Assembly: GCF_030518795.1 (NCBI RefSeq)
Contig: NZ_CP130427.1
Location: 3,534,001-3,598,000 of the forward strand
Source: Micromonospora sp. NBRC 110009
GTDB lineage: Bacteria; Actinomycetota; Actinomycetes; Mycobacteriales; Micromonosporaceae
Direction of reading: 5' to 3'
Length of the DNA: 64,000 nucleotides
In this document: one piece after another, positions 53,985-62,814 of the stretch
Layout: each line of letters begins with the position of its first letter
How positions within the stretch are numbered: position 1 is the stretch's first letter
Notes under the pieces: model-generated
Database searches by the model: none
What the model saw: the letters and a program-made list of their open reading frames with translations, nothing else
What the model was told of the DNA's origin: nothing
Program-made: the position numbers and the translations under genes

Positions 53985-54356
53985 ATGGTGGACGCGACCA
54001 CGAGGTTCTTCGAGGACCTGGACCGGCGGGGGTACGAACCCCTGCTGGCGAAGACCGCCGGAACCCTTCGGTTCGACCTGCACGAAGGGGCGCACACCAC
54101 GCACTGGCTGCTGAAGATAGACCGGGGCAACCTGCAGGTCCGTCAGCAGGATCAGGAGGCGGACACGGTCGTCGGGACCGAACCCCGACTCTTCGGCGAA
54201 CTCGCCAGGGGTGAGGAGAACGCCATCGCCGCCCTGCTGCGCGGGGACATGACCGTCTCGGGCGACCTGCGGTTGGTGCTCCAGGTCGAACGGCTCTTTC
54301 CCAGCCCGCCGGACTCCCGTGGGCCGCGCCATTCGTTCCGAAGGGAGGGGTTCTGA
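53985..54356 (+). CDS. SCP2 sterol-transfer-like small protein
   Basis: A 123-residue protein of SCP2-like fold: FFEDLDRRGYEPLLAKTAGT, then LRFDLHEGAHTTHWLLKIDRG, then DTVVGTEPRLFGELARGEENAIAALL (in pieces) with the final MTVSGDLRLVLQVERLF. The fold binds lipophilic ligands in other contexts. The ATG at 53985 has GGGAGGA about 8 bases upstream. Its stop codon shares its last base with the start of the debranching-type enzyme gene, so the pair is co-translated. Why an SCP2-like protein should be coupled to a glucan enzyme is unclear. Confidence 0.78.
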   Translation: MVDATTRFFEDLDRRGYEPLLAKTAGTLRFDLHEGAHTTHWLLKIDRGNLQVRQQDQEADTVVGTEPRLFGELARGEENAIAALLRGDMTVSGDLRLVLQVERLFPSPPDSRGPRHSFRREGF

Positions 54357-56419
54357 TGGCGGACACGAACACCGTTCGAATCCTCGACGGCAACACCTTC
54401 GTGGTCTCCGAGGACACCGGCGACATCGAAGCCACTCCGAGTGAGCCGACCGGTCTCTTCTCCATCGACACCCGCTTCCTGTCCCGCTGGGTGCTGACCG
54501 TCAACGGTGAGCGGCTCAACGCGCTCTCCTACGACGACCTCCAGTACTACGAGGCGCGCTTCTTCCTGGTGCCCGGCCTGGCCACCCACTACGTCGACGC
54601 CAAGCTGTCGATCATCCGGGAGCGGGCGGTGGGCGGCAGCTTCCGGGAGACGCTGACCATCCTCAACCACGACGAGAAGGCGGTCGATCTGGAGGTGCGG
54701 ATGGCGGCCGCCTCGGACTTCGCCGACCTCTTCCAGGTCAAGGACGAGATCCTGAACAAGAAGGGGGAGATCTACAGCGAGGCCGAGCCGGACAAGTTGC
54801 GGTTGGGCTACCGGCGCGGGAACTTCAAGCGGGAGACGCTCATCTCCTCGTCGCAGCCGGCCCGCTACGACCGCGACGGCTTCGCCTTCACCATCCACCT
54901 GGAGCCCAACGAGCAATGGGACACCGCCATCGACGTGCAGACCTTCGCGGTCGGCCCGGGCGGACGGGACCTGCGGATGGGACTGCGGGTGCACGGCACC
55001 GAGCGGCTGGCCCTCCAGCGCGACCTGGAGGAGTGGATCGCGAGGGCGCCGAAGGTGAACAGCGAGCACGGCCGGGTCTCCTCGACGTACCGGCGCAGTC
55101 TGGTCGACCTGGCCGCGCTGCGGTTCTCGCCGCTCTCCCTCGGCGGGCAGACGCTTCCGGCCGCCGGCCTGCCCTGGTTCATGACCATGTTCGGCCGGGA
55201 CAGCATCTTCACCTGCCTCCAGGTGCTGCCGTTCGCACCGGAGATGTCCAAGACCACGCTGCGGATCCTCGGCGCGTTGCAGGGCACCCGGTTCGACGAC
55301 TTCCGGGACGAGGACCCGGGCCGGATCCTGCACGAGATGCGGTACGGCGAGACGGCCGCCTTCGAGGAGCAGCCGCACTCGCCGTACTACGGCTCGGTGG
55401 ACGCGACGCCGCTGTTCGTGGTGCTGCTCGACGAGTACGAGAAGTGGACCGGTGACGTCGCGCTGGTCAAGGAGTTGGAACGGGAGTGCCGCGCCGCGCT
55501 GAAGTGGGTCGACGACTACGCCGACCTGGCCGGCAACGGCTACGTCTGGTACGAGCGACGCAACACCGACACCGGCCTGGAGAACCAGTGCTGGAAGGAC
55601 TCCTGGGACTCCATCTCGTACTCCGACGGCACGCTGCCCCCGTTCCCGCGCGCCACGTGCGAGGTGCAGGGGTACGCGTACGACGCGAAGATGCGGGCCG
55701 CCCGGCTGGCCCGGGAGTTCTGGGACGACCCGGCGTACGCCGAGCAGTTGGAACGGGAGGCGGCGGCGCTGAAGGAGCGGTTCAACCGCGACTGGTGGGT
55801 GCCGGACGGCGGGTTCTACGCCCTCGCGCTGGACCCGGACGGCCGGCAGTGCGACGTGCTCAGCTCCAACGTGGGGCACCTGCTGTGGAGCGGCATCGTC
55901 GACGAGGACCGGGCGCCGCAGATCGCGCAGCACCTGGTCGGGCCGCGCCTCTGGTCGGGTTGGGGAGTGCGCACGCTGGCCGAGGGCGAGGTCCGCTACA
56001 ACCCGATCGGCTACCACAACGGCACGATCTGGCCGTTCGACAACTCGTTCATCGCCTGGGGCCTGCGCCGGTACGGGTTCGCCGAGGAGGCGGCCACCAT
56101 CGCCAACGGCATCCTCGACGCGGCGACCTACTTCGACGGCCGGCTGCCGGAGGCGTTCGGCGGCTACCGGCGGGAGCTGACCAAGTTCCCGGTGGAGTAC
56201 CCGACGGCGTGCAGCCCGCAGGCCTGGTCGACGGGCACCCCGCTGCTGCTGATCCGCACCATGCTGGGGCTGGAGCCGCACGAGGGGCACCTGGCGGTCG
56301 ACCCGCGGCTGCCGGTGGGCATGGGCCGGATCGAGGTGCTGGACATCCCGGGCCGGTGGGGTCGGGTGGACGCCTTCGCCCGGGGCCGGCTCGACCTGCA
56401 GAACCTGGCCTCCGGCTGA
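54356..56419 (+). CDS. Glycogen debranching-type amylo-alpha-1,6-glucosidase
   Basis: A 687-residue protein with an N-terminal glycogen-debranching beta domain (about 15-215; DGNTFVVSEDTGDI, FSIDTRFLSRWVLTVNG) and a C-terminal six-hairpin alpha/alpha barrel (about 265-680; GLPWFMTMFGRDSIFT, QCWKDSWDSI, GYHNGTIWPFDNSFIAWGL, YPTACSPQAWSTGTPLLL). The barrel is of the GH15/GDE_C clan, with acidic residues in GRDS and NGTIWP. It likely removes alpha-1,6 branches or related glucosyl residues from storage or trehalose-type glucans in the cytoplasm. Similar proteins are common in actinobacteria, cyanobacteria and plant-associated bacteria. It is coupled to the SCP2-like gene. Confidence 0.86.
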   Translation: MADTNTVRILDGNTFVVSEDTGDIEATPSEPTGLFSIDTRFLSRWVLTVNGERLNALSYDDLQYYEARFFLVPGLATHYVDAKLSIIRERAVGGSFRETLTILNHDEKAVDLEVRMAAASDFADLFQVKDEILNKKGEIYSEAEPDKLRLGYRRGNFKRETLISSSQPARYDRDGFAFTIHLEPNEQWDTAIDVQTFAVGPGGRDLRMGLRVHGTERLALQRDLEEWIARAPKVNSEHGRVSSTYRRSLVDLAALRFSPLSLGGQTLPAAGLPWFMTMFGRDSIFTCLQVLPFAPEMSKTTLRILGALQGTRFDDFRDEDPGRILHEMRYGETAAFEEQPHSPYYGSVDATPLFVVLLDEYEKWTGDVALVKELERECRAALKWVDDYADLAGNGYVWYERRNTDTGLENQCWKDSWDSISYSDGTLPPFPRATCEVQGYAYDAKMRAARLAREFWDDPAYAEQLEREAAALKERFNRDWWVPDGGFYALALDPDGRQCDVLSSNVGHLLWSGIVDEDRAPQIAQHLVGPRLWSGWGVRTLAEGEVRYNPIGYHNGTIWPFDNSFIAWGLRRYGFAEEAATIANGILDAATYFDGRLPEAFGGYRRELTKFPVEYPTACSPQAWSTGTPLLLIRTMLGLEPHEGHLAVDPRLPVGMGRIEVLDIPGRWGRVDAFARGRLDLQNLASG

Positions 56420-56434
56420 GGCGACCGTCGTCGG

Positions 56435-56457
56435 GGCGCCGCCGGCCCGGCGGCGCC
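56435..56457. terminator. Terminator between the debranching-type and VOC genes
   Basis: A 9-bp stem, GGCGCCGCC/GGCGGCGCC, around 5 bases lies between convergent stops. Confidence 0.7.
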
Positions 56458-56469
56458 TCGACCCCGCGT

Positions 56470-56862
56470 TCAGGTCCCGGCCGCCAGCGGGTCGGTGTGC
56501 GCCTCGTTGCGGGGGATCAGGCAGAACTCGTTGCCCTCCGGGTCGGCCAGCACCGTCCACCGGGGCAGCTCGCGGACCACGGTCGCGCCCGCCTCCAACA
56601 CCGCGGCCCGCTCCTCGGCGTCCCCGACCAGGTCGAGGTGGATCCGGCCGGGGCCGGGCAGCTCCCCTGCAGGCGTGATCCAGACGTCCGGATGGCGGCC
56701 GGCGGGGTCGCGGAGCAGCACCGACTCGTCCGCCTCCAGCGACCGCTCGGCGAGCTTGACCCGGTCCTCCTCCACCACGGGCAGCCCGGTCACGATGCTC
56801 CAGAACGGGGCGAGCAGGTAGGGGTCGCGGCAGTGGATGACGATCGAGGCGAGGTCGGGCAT
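56470..56862 (-). CDS. VOC-family (glyoxalase-fold) protein
   Basis: A 130-residue vicinal-oxygen-chelate protein. The first beta-alpha-beta module begins IVIHCRDPYLLAPFWSIVTGL; the second contains RIHLDLVGDAEERAAVLEAGA and ends VLADPEGNEFCLIPR. The retained His in IVIHC and IHLD and the Glu in GNEFC could make the metal site. It belongs to the glyoxalase-like (PF18029) subgroup. The substrate is unknown; resistance to small electrophiles or antibiotics is typical of the fold. The alpha/beta hydrolase gene lies 18 bp upstream on the same strand. Confidence 0.85.
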   Translation of the reverse strand: MPDLASIVIHCRDPYLLAPFWSIVTGLPVVEEDRVKLAERSLEADESVLLRDPAGRHPDVWITPAGELPGPGRIHLDLVGDAEERAAVLEAGATVVRELPRWTVLADPEGNEFCLIPRNEAHTDPLAAGT

Positions 56863-56880
56863 GCCCTGACCGTAGTCGGC

Positions 56881-57528
56881 TCAGCCGGGCGTCAGGACGG
56901 TGTCCAGGAACGCGGCGGTGACCGCCCGGATGTCCGGGCGGGCCAGGTCGAGGGCGTGCCCGCCGTGGGTGAGCCAGGCGTGCACCGGGTGCCCGGCGAC
57001 GAGCAGCCGGCGCGCGAGGTCGACTGACTGGCCGGCCGGCACCGACCTGTCCTCCCGGCCGTGCACCAGCAGCACCGGAACGCCGGAACCGAGGTGGGTG
57101 GCGACCGTCGCGTCGACGGTGGCGGGATCGCCCGCGGCGGGCGGACGGCCGAGCAGGCCGGCCCACGGGTCGTCGTCGGCGCGCAGCCGCCGGTACTCCG
57201 GATCGAGCGGGTCGAGCGGCGCCCAGTACGCCAGCGCCGCCGCCACGTCGCCGGGGCGGTCCACCCCGCGCAGGGCGAGGTGCAGGGCGAGCATCCCACC
57301 GGCCGAGTCGCCCCCGACCAGCAGCGGCAGCCCGTCCGCCGCCATCCGGGCCGCGCGGGCCGCGGCGCGCACGTCGTCGAGCTGGGCCGGCCAGCGGGCC
57401 TCGTCCACGAACCGGTAGGTCGCGGCGACCACCCGTAGCCCGAGCGGGGCCAGCGCGGCACCGTCCTCGTGGTACCGGCCCCGCCAGCCGCCGCCGTGGA
57501 TCCAGAGCAGCACCGCGCGTTCCGTCAT
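56881..57528 (-). CDS. Alpha/beta-hydrolase (HSL-type esterase)
   Basis: A 215-residue hydrolase, short for the family. It has the oxyanion HGGGW at residues 11-15, nucleophile Ser75 in GGDSAGG, the acid in VHGREDRSVP and the catalytic His in LTHGGHALDL. There is no signal peptide. It likely hydrolyses a small ester or amide; kynurenine-formamidase-like proteins share this size, but no specific motif decides. It shares an operon with the VOC gene. Confidence 0.87.
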   Translation of the reverse strand: MTERAVLLWIHGGGWRGRYHEDGAALAPLGLRVVAATYRFVDEARWPAQLDDVRAAARAARMAADGLPLLVGGDSAGGMLALHLALRGVDRPGDVAAALAYWAPLDPLDPEYRRLRADDDPWAGLLGRPPAAGDPATVDATVATHLGSGVPVLLVHGREDRSVPAGQSVDLARRLLVAGHPVHAWLTHGGHALDLARPDIRAVTAAFLDTVLTPG

Positions 57529-57650
57529 CCCGCCATCGTGCCCGCCGACGCGACGTCCCGGCGAGGCGGCTCTGCCGCGGGCAGAAGAAGGTGCCCGAGG
57601 ACGGACTCCGCCCCTACGGTCGCGTAACCTACTCGGGGTAAAGTTGGCGG

Positions 57651-58403
57651 ATGTCGGAACTCGTGTATCCGCCCGTGATCGCCGCCGCCAAGACGATGTT
57701 CCGGGTCCTCGACCTGCGGCTCACCGTCGAGGGCAGCCACCACGTGCCGCGTACCGGCGGCGCCGTGCTGGCCAGCAACCACGTCAGCTACCTGGACTTC
57801 ATCTTCTGCGGCTACGGCGCACTCGAGTCCCGTCGCCTGGTCCGGTTCATGGCCAAGGACTCCGTCTTCCGGCACAAGGTCTCCGGCCCGCTGATGCGGG
57901 GCATGAAGCACATCCCGGTGAACCGGGCGGCCGGCGCCGGGTCGTACGCCGCGGCGGTCGGCGCGCTGCGTCGCGGCGAGGTGGTCGGGGTCTTCCCGGA
58001 GGCGACCATCAGCCGCTCCTTCACCGTCAAGGACCTGAAGAACGGCGCCGCCCGGATGGCGCAGGAGGCCGGGGTGCCACTGCTGCCGGTCGCCCTCTGG
58101 GGCACCCAGCGGCTCTGGACCAAGGGCCGGCCGCGCACCCTGACCCGTCGGCACACCCCGATCACCATCCTGGTCGGCGAGCCGATGGACCCGGCCGCCC
58201 ATCCGGACGCCACCACGCTGACCGCCGAGCTGCGCACCCGGCTCGCCGGACTGGTCGACCGGGCCCAGCGGAACTACCCGGAGCAGCCGGCCGGCCCGGA
58301 CGACGCCTGGTGGCAGCCGGCCCACCTGGGGGGCGGCGCGCCCACCCCGGAGGAGGCCGCCGCGCTGGACCGCCCGGGCCGCGGCGCCCGCAGCGCCTCC
58401 TGA
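57651..58403 (+). CDS. plsC: 1-acyl-sn-glycerol-3-phosphate acyltransferase (PlsC family)
   Basis: A 250-residue acyltransferase making phosphatidate from lysophosphatidate at the membrane. It has the HX4D motif NHVSYLD (His44, Asp49), the FPEATISRS motif of the EGTRS type at about 123-131, and VNRAAGAGSYAAAV between them. The C-terminal 35 residues are a Pro/Ala-rich tail. There is no obvious membrane helix beyond weak hydrophobic segments, which is usual for the actinobacterial form. Genomes of this group have several paralogues, so the exact acceptor is uncertain. Confidence 0.85.
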   Translation: MSELVYPPVIAAAKTMFRVLDLRLTVEGSHHVPRTGGAVLASNHVSYLDFIFCGYGALESRRLVRFMAKDSVFRHKVSGPLMRGMKHIPVNRAAGAGSYAAAVGALRRGEVVGVFPEATISRSFTVKDLKNGAARMAQEAGVPLLPVALWGTQRLWTKGRPRTLTRRHTPITILVGEPMDPAAHPDATTLTAELRTRLAGLVDRAQRNYPEQPAGPDDAWWQPAHLGGGAPTPEEAAALDRPGRGARSAS

Positions 58404-58491
58404 CGCGCCGCCAGGCGGCTGACCGGATCGTTCCGCATCCAGGCATGATGGTGCCTGCCGCCGCGGCGTCCGCCCGGCCAGGATCGAAGTC

Positions 58492-59145
58492 ATGAGCAGA
58501 GCAGCACTCGTCGTCATCGACGTCCAGGAGTCCTTCCGGCAGCGCCCCAACTGGGCGTACGCCTCCCAGCCCGCCATCGTCGACCAGGTCAACAAGCTGG
58601 TCGACGCGGCCCGCCACCGCGGCGACCTGGTGGTATGGGTCCTGCACGCCGAGCCGGGCACCGGTGGCGTGTTCGACCCGGCCAACGGGCACGTCCGGCT
58701 GATCAACGGCCTCGCCCCGGCCGCCGGGGAGCCGACGCTGGTGAAGACGTCGCACAACGCCTTCACCACGACCAACCTCCAGCAGCTCCTCACCCTCGCC
58801 GGGATCCGGGACCTCACGGTCTGCGGCATCCGGACCGAGCAGTGCGTCGAGACCACCACCCGGGTCGGCGCCGACCTGGGCTACGAGATGACCTTCGTGA
58901 CCGACGCGACGGTCACCTTCCCCACGCCGCACCGCGACCTGCCGGCGGACGCCTCGCTGGAGGAGATCCTCGCCGACCCGCGCACCCTCTCCACCGCCGA
59001 CATGATCGCCCGCACCGAGTACGCCCTCGCCGGCCGGTTCGCCACCGTGCGGACGGTCGCCGAGGTCGTGCGACAACTCCCGCTCGGCGCGTCCGGCGGC
59101 GCGCCGCGACCCGGAGCCGTCGACGCGATCCCGGTCGGAGCCTGA
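58492..59145 (+). CDS. Isochorismatase-family cysteine hydrolase
   Basis: A 217-residue cysteine hydrolase with the Asp-Lys-Cys triad: Asp10 in VVIDVQES, Lys85 in LVKTSHNAF and Cys118 in TEQCVETT, preceded by the typical cis-peptide region CGIRTEQ. The family covers isochorismatases, nicotinamidases and carbamoylases; the substrate is not evident. It is followed 5 bp later by a GlxA-type regulator gene, an arrangement often seen where the regulator controls the hydrolase. Confidence 0.88.
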   Translation: MSRAALVVIDVQESFRQRPNWAYASQPAIVDQVNKLVDAARHRGDLVVWVLHAEPGTGGVFDPANGHVRLINGLAPAAGEPTLVKTSHNAFTTTNLQQLLTLAGIRDLTVCGIRTEQCVETTTRVGADLGYEMTFVTDATVTFPTPHRDLPADASLEEILADPRTLSTADMIARTEYALAGRFATVRTVAEVVRQLPLGASGGAPRPGAVDAIPVGA

Positions 59146-59149
59146 CTCC

Positions 59150-60079
59150 GTGGCCCGGGTCGTCTTCCTCCTGGTCCCGCAGGTGCACCTGCTGGACCTC
59201 GCCGGCCCGGCCCAGGTCTTCTCCACCGCCGCCGACCTCGGATACGACTACCGGCTGCACTACGTCGCCGCCACCCCGGAGGTGCCGACCGTGCAGGGAG
59301 TGACCCTGCGGGCCGACACCGACTGGCCCCCGCTGGACCGGAACGACCTGCTGGTCGTACCGGGGTGGCGGGTGTCGGCGCACGGCCCGGCGGGGCCGGT
59401 CGGCGGCGACGACCTGCGGCGGCTGGCCGACCACCACGCGGCCGGCGGCGTCGTGGCGAGCGTCTGCGCCGGGGCCTTCGCGCTGGGCCGGGCCGGCCTG
59501 CTCGACGGGCGGCGCTGCACCACCCACCACGAGGTGCAGGACGAGCTGGCCCGCCGGCACCGGGCGGCCCGGGTGGTCCGGGATGTGCTCTACGTGGTCG
59601 ACGACCGGGTGGTCACCTCGGCCGGCATCGCCAGCGGCATCGACGTGGCGCTGCACCTGATGGCCACCCGGCACGGCCCGGCGGCGGCGGCCCGGATCGC
59701 CCGCGCCCTCGTCGTCTACGCCCGGCGCAACGGGGACGAACAGCAGGCCAGCGCCATGATGCGGCACCGCTCGCACCTGTCCGACGCGGTGCACCGCGCG
59801 CAGGACCTGATCGACGCCCACTACGCCGAGCCGCTGCCGCTGGCCGAGCTGGCCGCCGCCTGCGGCGTCTCCGAGCGCACGCTGAGCCGGCTGTTCCGGC
59901 AGGCCACCGGGCTGACCCCGCTCGGCTACCAGCAGCTGCTGCGGGTGGAGCGGGCCGAGCACCTGATCGGGCACGGCGCCACCGTGGAGGCCGCGGCCCG
60001 GGCGGTCGGCTTCACCGACGCCCGGATGCTCCGCCGGCTGCGCGCCCGCACCCGCCCCACCCTGGCCCCCGCCGGCTGA
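59150..60079 (+). CDS. GlxA-family (DJ-1/PfpI-AraC) transcriptional regulator
   Basis: A 309-residue regulator with an N-terminal DJ-1/PfpI-like domain (about 1-170; LVPQVHLLDLAGPAQVFS, ASVCAGAFALGRAGLLDGRR with the elbow Cys) and a C-terminal AraC-type double HTH (about 205-305; LAELAAACGVSERTLSRLFRQ, EAAARAVGFTDARMLRRL). The first domain probably senses a small molecule. It is co-transcribed with the isochorismatase-like gene. GTG 59150 gives the family start. Confidence 0.9.
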   Translation: MARVVFLLVPQVHLLDLAGPAQVFSTAADLGYDYRLHYVAATPEVPTVQGVTLRADTDWPPLDRNDLLVVPGWRVSAHGPAGPVGGDDLRRLADHHAAGGVVASVCAGAFALGRAGLLDGRRCTTHHEVQDELARRHRAARVVRDVLYVVDDRVVTSAGIASGIDVALHLMATRHGPAAAARIARALVVYARRNGDEQQASAMMRHRSHLSDAVHRAQDLIDAHYAEPLPLAELAAACGVSERTLSRLFRQATGLTPLGYQQLLRVERAEHLIGHGATVEAAARAVGFTDARMLRRLRARTRPTLAPAG

Positions 60080-60084
60080 GCGGG

Positions 60085-60834
60085 TCAGCAGGCGGAGCCG
60101 GGGCGGTCCCGCGCCGGGGAGCCCTGACGCGGCCAGTCGGGCGTCTCGCCCACCGCCGGGCGGTAGTAGTCGTCGCGGGACAGGAACTCCACCGGCAGCG
60201 ACCCCGGCAGGGTCACGGCGCCCCGCACCGGGCCCGGCGCCGCGCCCACCCGGAGCGCGAGGGTGTCCCGCTCCGGCGGGGAGAGGTCCACCAGCTCGGG
60301 GTGGACCAGCCGGAACCCGGCCACCGAGCGGCGGACCTGCCGGCCCAGCGCGGTGACCACGGCGGCCGGCCCGGTGAGCGCGAGCGCCGGCTGCCGGATG
60401 GTGCGCAGCGCGTCGCAGACCACCAGCAGCGCGAGCTGGCCGTCCGGGCCGTCGGCCAGCTCCAGCCGGGACGGCCACTGCCAGCGGATCTGGCCGCTGA
60501 CCAGGCGGGACAGCCGGACCGGGCGCCGGTGCCGGGCGCCCGTCCGGCCGTCCGGCCCGGTGACCAGGGACAGCTCCGAACCGGAGCAGACGTACGCGAG
60601 CCGCCGGTCGGTCACGGTGACCGTGGCCGGCGCGGGGAGACTCCAGGCGCGGGCGCTCTCCGTCGGGCCGAGCAGGTGCCCGGCCACCTCGAGCCGGTGC
60701 TGCCCGAGCACCTGCTCGCCCGGCTCGGGGACCAGCGCGTGCCGCCGGTCGAGCAGGGGGCGGATGGCGTCGTCGTCCGCGTCGAAGCGGTGCGGCCGGA
60801 TGAAGAAGGGAGCGGCGTCCTCCTGCACGGTCAC
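60085..60834 (-). CDS. Hypothetical protein, PH-like, actinobacterial
   Basis: A 249-residue soluble protein not assigned to a known family. The central part (about 40-175) alternates hydrophobic strands in a PH-like or TFIIH-PH-like pattern: ATVTVTDRRLAYVCSGSE resembles the opening of bacterial PH domains, and QIRWQWPSRLELAD the next strands. The C-terminus (DYYRPAVGETPDWPR) is Pro-rich. Codon use is normal. It is convergent with the GlxA gene (5 bp) and divergent from nothing close. Function unknown. Confidence 0.66.
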   Translation of the reverse strand: MTVQEDAAPFFIRPHRFDADDDAIRPLLDRRHALVPEPGEQVLGQHRLEVAGHLLGPTESARAWSLPAPATVTVTDRRLAYVCSGSELSLVTGPDGRTGARHRRPVRLSRLVSGQIRWQWPSRLELADGPDGQLALLVVCDALRTIRQPALALTGPAAVVTALGRQVRRSVAGFRLVHPELVDLSPPERDTLALRVGAAPGPVRGAVTLPGSLPVEFLSRDDYYRPAVGETPDWPRQGSPARDRPGSAC

Positions 60835-60901
60835 GACCTCCCGGTGACGGTTGGCGGTACGTCGAGCCTGGCCGACGCGGCGGCGGCTGTCATGACACCC
60901 G

Positions 60902-61618
60902 TTAGGGGGTCGGCCTATCGGACTGCGCCTCTGACCGGTAGGTGCCGATCTCCTCCGGCCGGACGAGGCCGTCCTCGATCGCCCGGGCGAGCAGCGCCGC
61001 CTTGGTCGCGGCCGGTCGGCCCGCCCGGGTGTACTTGATCCGCGCCCGGTCCACGTACTGCTTCACGGTGTGCTCGCTGATCCGCATCCGGCGCGCCACC
61101 GACGCCTTCGACATCGACTGGAACCACAGCAGCAGCGCCTCACGCTCCTTGTCGGAGAGCGCCGGCCGGTCCGGCCGGTGGTCGCCCACCATCGCCCCGG
61201 CCAACGCCGGCGGCACGTACGGCCGGTCGGTCGCCGCCGCGAGCACGGTCGCCACGCAGTGCTCGCGCCCCTCGTGCTTGGCGAGGAACGCCACCGCGCC
61301 GGCGTCCAGCGCGGCGAGCATCGTGTCCGGGTCGGTGTGTTCGGAGTAGACGACCACCCGCCGCCCGGCGCTGCTCAGCTCGGCCAGCTTGTCGATCACC
61401 ATCCGCCCGTGCAGCCGCAGGTCGAGCAGGACCACGTCGGCGTCCGGAGCGTTCAGCAGCACCGCGTCCGGATCGTCCCCGGTGGCCAGTACGCGCAGCC
61501 GCGGCTCGCCGGCCAGCCAGGCGCGCACCCCGTCGATCACCACCGGGTGGTCGTCCACGATCGCCACCCGGATCGGCCGTCCGCCGGTCACGCCCTCCGC
61601 CACCGGATCTGCGTCCAT
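60902..61618 (-). CDS. LuxR-type response regulator
   Basis: A 238-residue response regulator. The receiver domain has the acidic pair in IVDDHPVV, phospho-acceptor Asp66 in VLLDLRLHG, the Thr/Ser position in VVYSEH and the Lys in FLAKHEG. The C-terminal LuxR/GerE HTH reads LSDKEREALLLWFQSMSKAS, then ARRMRISEHTVKQYVDRAR, a slightly unusual helix with VARRM. It is the last gene of a three-gene signalling operon and overlaps the upstream gene by 31 bp. ATG 61618 has GGGGAGA 6 bases upstream. The target genes are unknown. Confidence 0.92.
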   Translation of the reverse strand: MDADPVAEGVTGGRPIRVAIVDDHPVVIDGVRAWLAGEPRLRVLATGDDPDAVLLNAPDADVVLLDLRLHGRMVIDKLAELSSAGRRVVVYSEHTDPDTMLAALDAGAVAFLAKHEGREHCVATVLAAATDRPYVPPALAGAMVGDHRPDRPALSDKEREALLLWFQSMSKASVARRMRISEHTVKQYVDRARIKYTRAGRPAATKAALLARAIEDGLVRPEEIGTYRSEAQSDRPTP

Positions 61619-62814
61619 CTGATCTCCCCGTCCCGCTCCTGCACGTGGTCCACCGGCCCCTCCCCGCCCGGCTCGGGCGGGCCGGTCGCCTCCGGCCCGC
61701 CCCGCTCCGGGGTGACCAGGCTGACCACCACCTCGTCCGGGTTGGCGACCACGGTCAGCCGGGCCCAGTCGCGGGCGTCGGCGAGCGCCGTGGTGAGCGG
61801 GTCGGCCAGCCGCCGGCGTATCTCCACGGGCAGCTCCGGCGGGACGCCGAGGGCGACCAGTTCGATCGGCAGGCCGTTGCGTTCCGCCAGGTCGGCGGCG
61901 GCGCGCAACTCGTGCAGCAGCGGATCGGGCACGTCGTCCGACTCGGCGATGAGCCGGCGCAGCCGGGCCGCGGCCAGCACGCAGCGGCGGCGTACCTCGG
62001 GGTCGGCCGGGTCGGCCTCGCCGGCGGCGAGGGCGGCCAGCACCTCCTCGGCGGTGCCGCTGACCAGCGCGAGCCGGGCCTGCCGCTCCTGGCGGGCCCG
62101 TTCCGCCGCGATCCGTTCCGCCGCCACCGCGTGCGCCGCGGCGGCGGTGCCGGCCCGCTGCCGGGCCAGGGTCGCGATCGCGGCGCCGCCGACGAAGACG
62201 GCGACGGGCAGCGAGGAGGTGCCGTAGACGTACATCGCGGAGCGGGCGAGGTCGGCGGGGGCGGTGGCGCCGTGCGCGAACATCGCGCCGAGGGCGATCG
62301 CCGCGTGCGCGCCGAGCAGCACGAGCAGCCAGCGCACCGGCCGGCGCCAGAGCACCAGCAGGAAGAACCAGACCAGGCCACCCCACACCCAGTTCGCCGA
62401 GGCGAAGAGTTGCCCGCCGCCGACCGCCGCGAACACCGCCGCGTCGACCACCAGCAGCACCGCCGCCAGCCGCCGGGCCGGTGGCAGGCCACCGCGCAGC
62501 AGGCGTACGCCGGCCGCCGCGCCGACCGCCGTGGTCACCAGCCAGGCCGTGGCGATCACGGCCGAGGCGGCGGGCGTGGCCCCGGCGCCGTGCAACGCCG
62601 GCAGGTCGATCACCAGGTGCCAGGCCAGCGCGATGGTGACCGCCGCGATCCGGGCGGCCCGGTCGGAGGCGCTGGCCACCGCGCTCGCCGCCCGGCCGGC
62701 CGATACCGTCCCGTCGGCGGGCTGCGCCCCACCGGCCGTCCCCGCCCGGTCGGCCGGCGCGGCGTCGGGTCGGCGGTGGACGTCGTCGAGCCGCGCACCC
62801 AGGTCAGTAGCCAC
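61588..62814 (-). CDS. Membrane kinase-like partner without recognisable ATP-binding boxes
   Basis: A 408-residue protein with 5-6 membrane helices (about 45-205) and a soluble region (about 215-408) that starts as a coiled coil (AAERIAAERARQERQARLAL), where histidine kinases carry their dimerisation helices. It ends in a HATPase-like beta pattern (LTTALADARDWARLTVVANPDEVVVSLVTPE). The N and G boxes and the phospho-acceptor His are not found. It is encoded between a complete kinase and a response regulator, overlapping both, so it is likely a degenerate kinase acting as a sensor subunit. GTG 62814 overlaps the upstream stop by 11 bp. Confidence 0.72.
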   Translation of the reverse strand: MATDLGARLDDVHRRPDAAPADRAGTAGGAQPADGTVSAGRAASAVASASDRAARIAAVTIALAWHLVIDLPALHGAGATPAASAVIATAWLVTTAVGAAAGVRLLRGGLPPARRLAAVLLVVDAAVFAAVGGGQLFASANWVWGGLVWFFLLVLWRRPVRWLLVLLGAHAAIALGAMFAHGATAPADLARSAMYVYGTSSLPVAVFVGGAAIATLARQRAGTAAAAHAVAAERIAAERARQERQARLALVSGTAEEVLAALAAGEADPADPEVRRRCVLAAARLRRLIAESDDVPDPLLHELRAAADLAERNGLPIELVALGVPPELPVEIRRRLADPLTTALADARDWARLTVVANPDEVVVSLVTPERGGPEATGPPEPGGEGPVDHVQERDGEIRWTQIRWRRA

